From the NCBI RefSeq assembly GCF_019145495.1, contig NZ_JAHSTU010000002.1, positions 558,001-622,000 of the forward strand: DNA of 64,000 nt. The letters run 5' to 3'. Shown piece by piece: positions 62,891-64,000 of this stretch; the first letter of the stretch is position 1; each line of letters begins with the position of its first letter. This stretch comes from Pseudomonas azerbaijanoccidentalis. GTDB lineage: Bacteria; Pseudomonadota; Gammaproteobacteria; Pseudomonadales; Pseudomonadaceae. Below the pieces are notes generated by a model, which worked only from the letters and a program-made list of their open reading frames with translations, was not told where the DNA came from and did no database searches. A program made the translations under genes and the position numbers.

Positions 62891-63535
62891 CTACGCGATG
62901 GCCGGCGCTTTGCGCTCTATGTCCATCCATGCCCGAACGCTGTCGCGGTCCCACTGCCGCTGGACATACGCCGCCAGCCGCGCAGGCACCGCGTCACCGT
63001 TGGCGACCAGGCGGTTGAGCATGATTGCCAGGTCGGTGTCGGCGATGCTCCAGTCGCCGAACAGGTGCTCGGCGCCCTCTTCCAGCAAACGGTCAGCGAC
63101 AAAGAACAGACGCTCGGCAGCAGCCCGGGCTTCATCGGAAAGCGGCGTGTCTTTCTTGCCGAAATACACCAGGTCAAACGGACGCTCTTTGCGCACCACC
63201 AGCAGATCGCTGCGCAACCAGGCCTGCAATTGACGGGCACGGGCTCGCTGCTTGATGTCTTGCGGGTAAACTCTTTTCGAGCCCGGAGCGAGCTCTTCCA
63301 GATACTCGGCAATGGCTGAAGATTCCGACAATGCAAAGCCTTCGTGAACTAACGCAGGGATTTTGCAGGTCAGCGAAAGATCGCGATAATTTTCCAGATA
63401 GTTTTCACGCGACTTCAAATCGAGCGTAACCAACTCAAAGGAAAGTTGTTTTTCCTTTAACGCGACAAAAGCCGACATCGCAAAGGCACTGACATAATCC
63501 GCCCCCAAATACAGCTTTAACTTTGTACTTTCCAT
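62891..63535 (-). CDS. Glutathione S-transferase, YfcF-like
   Basis: A 214-residue GST. The N-terminal thioredoxin fold reads LKLYLGADYVSAFAMSAFVALKEK, with KIPALVHEGFALSESSAIAEYLEE as the glutathione site (cis-Pro and Glu-Ser). The helical C-terminal domain follows. The length and start resemble E. coli YfcF. The ATG at 63535 starts MESTKLKLYL. It is the first gene of the operon and its upstream region contains the direct repeats at 63612-63647. Confidence 0.85.
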   Translation of the reverse strand: MESTKLKLYLGADYVSAFAMSAFVALKEKQLSFELVTLDLKSRENYLENYRDLSLTCKIPALVHEGFALSESSAIAEYLEELAPGSKRVYPQDIKQRARARQLQAWLRSDLLVVRKERPFDLVYFGKKDTPLSDEARAAAERLFFVADRLLEEGAEHLFGDWSIADTDLAIMLNRLVANGDAVPARLAAYVQRQWDRDSVRAWMDIERKAPAIA

Positions 63536-63611
63536 AGAACGCTCCCTTGCACTAACCAGATTAATCCGTTGCATTTGAAGCGATCGTAGTAAGTTTAATA
63601 AGCGCTGAACA

Positions 63612-63647
63612 GATACAGAAATTATCTGTTTCTATCGATACAGAAAT
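63612..63647. promoter_or_regulatory. Direct-repeat operator candidate upstream of the GST operon
   Basis: GATACAGAAAT occurs twice in the same orientation (63612-63622 and 63637-63647), 25 bases apart, about 80-110 bases before the GST start, with an inverted ATCTGT between. MocR regulators bind spaced direct repeats, and the MocR gene lies at the far end of this cluster, so this is a likely operator. Confidence 0.5.
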
Positions 63648-63694
63648 CTGAGCGTTGCCATCGTCACAGCGCATTTTTCAGGTGTGCAAAAAGC

Positions 63695-63724
63695 AAAAAA
63701 GGGAGTCAGCGTAAGCGGACTCCC
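63695..63724 (-). terminator. Terminator of the cupin gene
   Basis: On the minus strand GGGAGTC (63724-63718) pairs with GACTCCC (63707-63701), followed by six T (63700-63695). It lies about 20 bases after the cupin stop at 63746. Confidence 0.8.
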
Positions 63725-63745
63725 TGGTGTGCAGCAGACAGGAAA

Positions 63746-64000
63746 TTACAGCGGGCGGGGGATCAGCCCAACGTTGTCGGCGTGATTGGATAGCAGGGCC
63801 ATTTGTGGCATGTTGCTGAGGTTGAGCATCGCCAGCGGCTCGCAGGTGCTAGTGTTGACGAAGCCGTGCCGGGTCCAGGCAGGCACCAGCAATACATCAC
63901 CGGGGCCGACGTTGACCGCGTCTGCATCACCGAGTGACAACGCGCCGCTACCGGACTGAATGATGAACAGATGCCACCAGGCATGGGCATGACCAGCGAG
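63746..64000 (-). CDS. Cupin-domain protein (partial)
   Basis: The last 84 residues of a cupin, cut by the window edge. It shows HAHAWWHLFIIQSGSG (metal-binding His pair), GPGDVLLVPAWTRHGF with the downstream cupin His, and ends NVGLIPRPL. Cupins of this type are dioxygenases, isomerases or sugar-binding domains. It is on the same strand as the GST operon but has its own terminator, so it is probably a separate transcript, although it could belong to the same pathway. Confidence 0.8.
   Translation of the reverse strand, partial: LAGHAHAWWHLFIIQSGSGALSLGDADAVNVGPGDVLLVPAWTRHGFVNTSTCEPLAMLNLSNMPQMALLSNHADNVGLIPRPL

Overview
The window looks like a Pseudomonas chromosome, most likely from the P. 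fluorescens group. The DNA is GC-rich with strongly biased codon use, the intergenic spaces carry many REP elements ending in GCTCCCACAG, and several gene families are typical of Pseudomonas (DUF3077, DUF3916, the DUF1302/DUF1329 pair, MocR and LysR regulators, exported MsrA/MsrB). I saw no rRNA, tRNA or CRISPR array. All calls come from reading the sequence; no database search or folding program was run.

Bases 1-5430 are an accessory region. An AT-rich minus-strand unit holds a structured non-coding RNA, a retron-type reverse transcriptase and an ATPase with a TOPRIM-like half (OLD-like). I read it as an anti-phage retron. Its RNA contains 12 perfect copies of GGAGCT where the msd template should lie. 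Next comes a highly structured leader with overlapping alternative hairpins and an attenuator-like terminator, then a 34-codon ORF whose stop overlaps the start of a DUF3077 gene. Bases 5430-7510 hold a DUF3916 gene, a bacterial PH-domain gene, a Tsx-like channel and a 350-bp element bounded by nested inverted repeats.

Bases 7700-13962 are one plus-strand catabolic operon: an NMT1/TauABC-like ABC importer, a Rieske oxygenase, its flavin/ferredoxin reductase, and an amidohydrolase of the 8-oxoguanine deaminase/AtzB class. The likely substrate is an N-heterocyclic base. Bases 14045-18234 (minus) hold an orphan type VI secretion module: hcp, a cargo protein with a glycine-zipper C-terminus, and three tandem related membrane proteins (probable immunity), the last one frameshifted. 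Bases 18870-23996 are the soluble NAD-dependent formate dehydrogenase fdsGBAD.

Bases 24995-35635 (minus) join an acyl-CoA synthetase, an acyl-CoA dehydrogenase, an RND/MMPL-type transporter, a YCF48-like protein, a DUF1329 protein and a DUF1302 outer-membrane protein. This looks like an envelope lipid or hydrophobic-substrate uptake and degradation system, with an AraC regulator nearby. Bases 38261-44652 (minus) are a second catabolic unit: quinone reductase, TauD-type dioxygenase, BKACE, then MFS, DsbA-like, Rieske and YeiH genes chained by 4-base overlaps.

Bases 44760-57922 are mixed housekeeping and signalling genes: a PhoD-like phosphatase, a P-loop kinase-like protein, an ArgD-type aminotransferase with a divergent LysR regulator, a PAS-GGDEF cyclase, exported MsrA and MsrB divergent from a two-component system, and a MocR regulator. 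Bases 58012-64000 (minus) form a probable small-molecule biosynthetic cluster: GST, radical-SAM aminomutase (KamA family), branched-chain aminotransferase-like enzyme, TauD-like oxygenase, AurF-type diiron N-oxygenase and a metallo-beta-lactamase-fold hydrolase, preceded by a cupin gene cut by the window edge.
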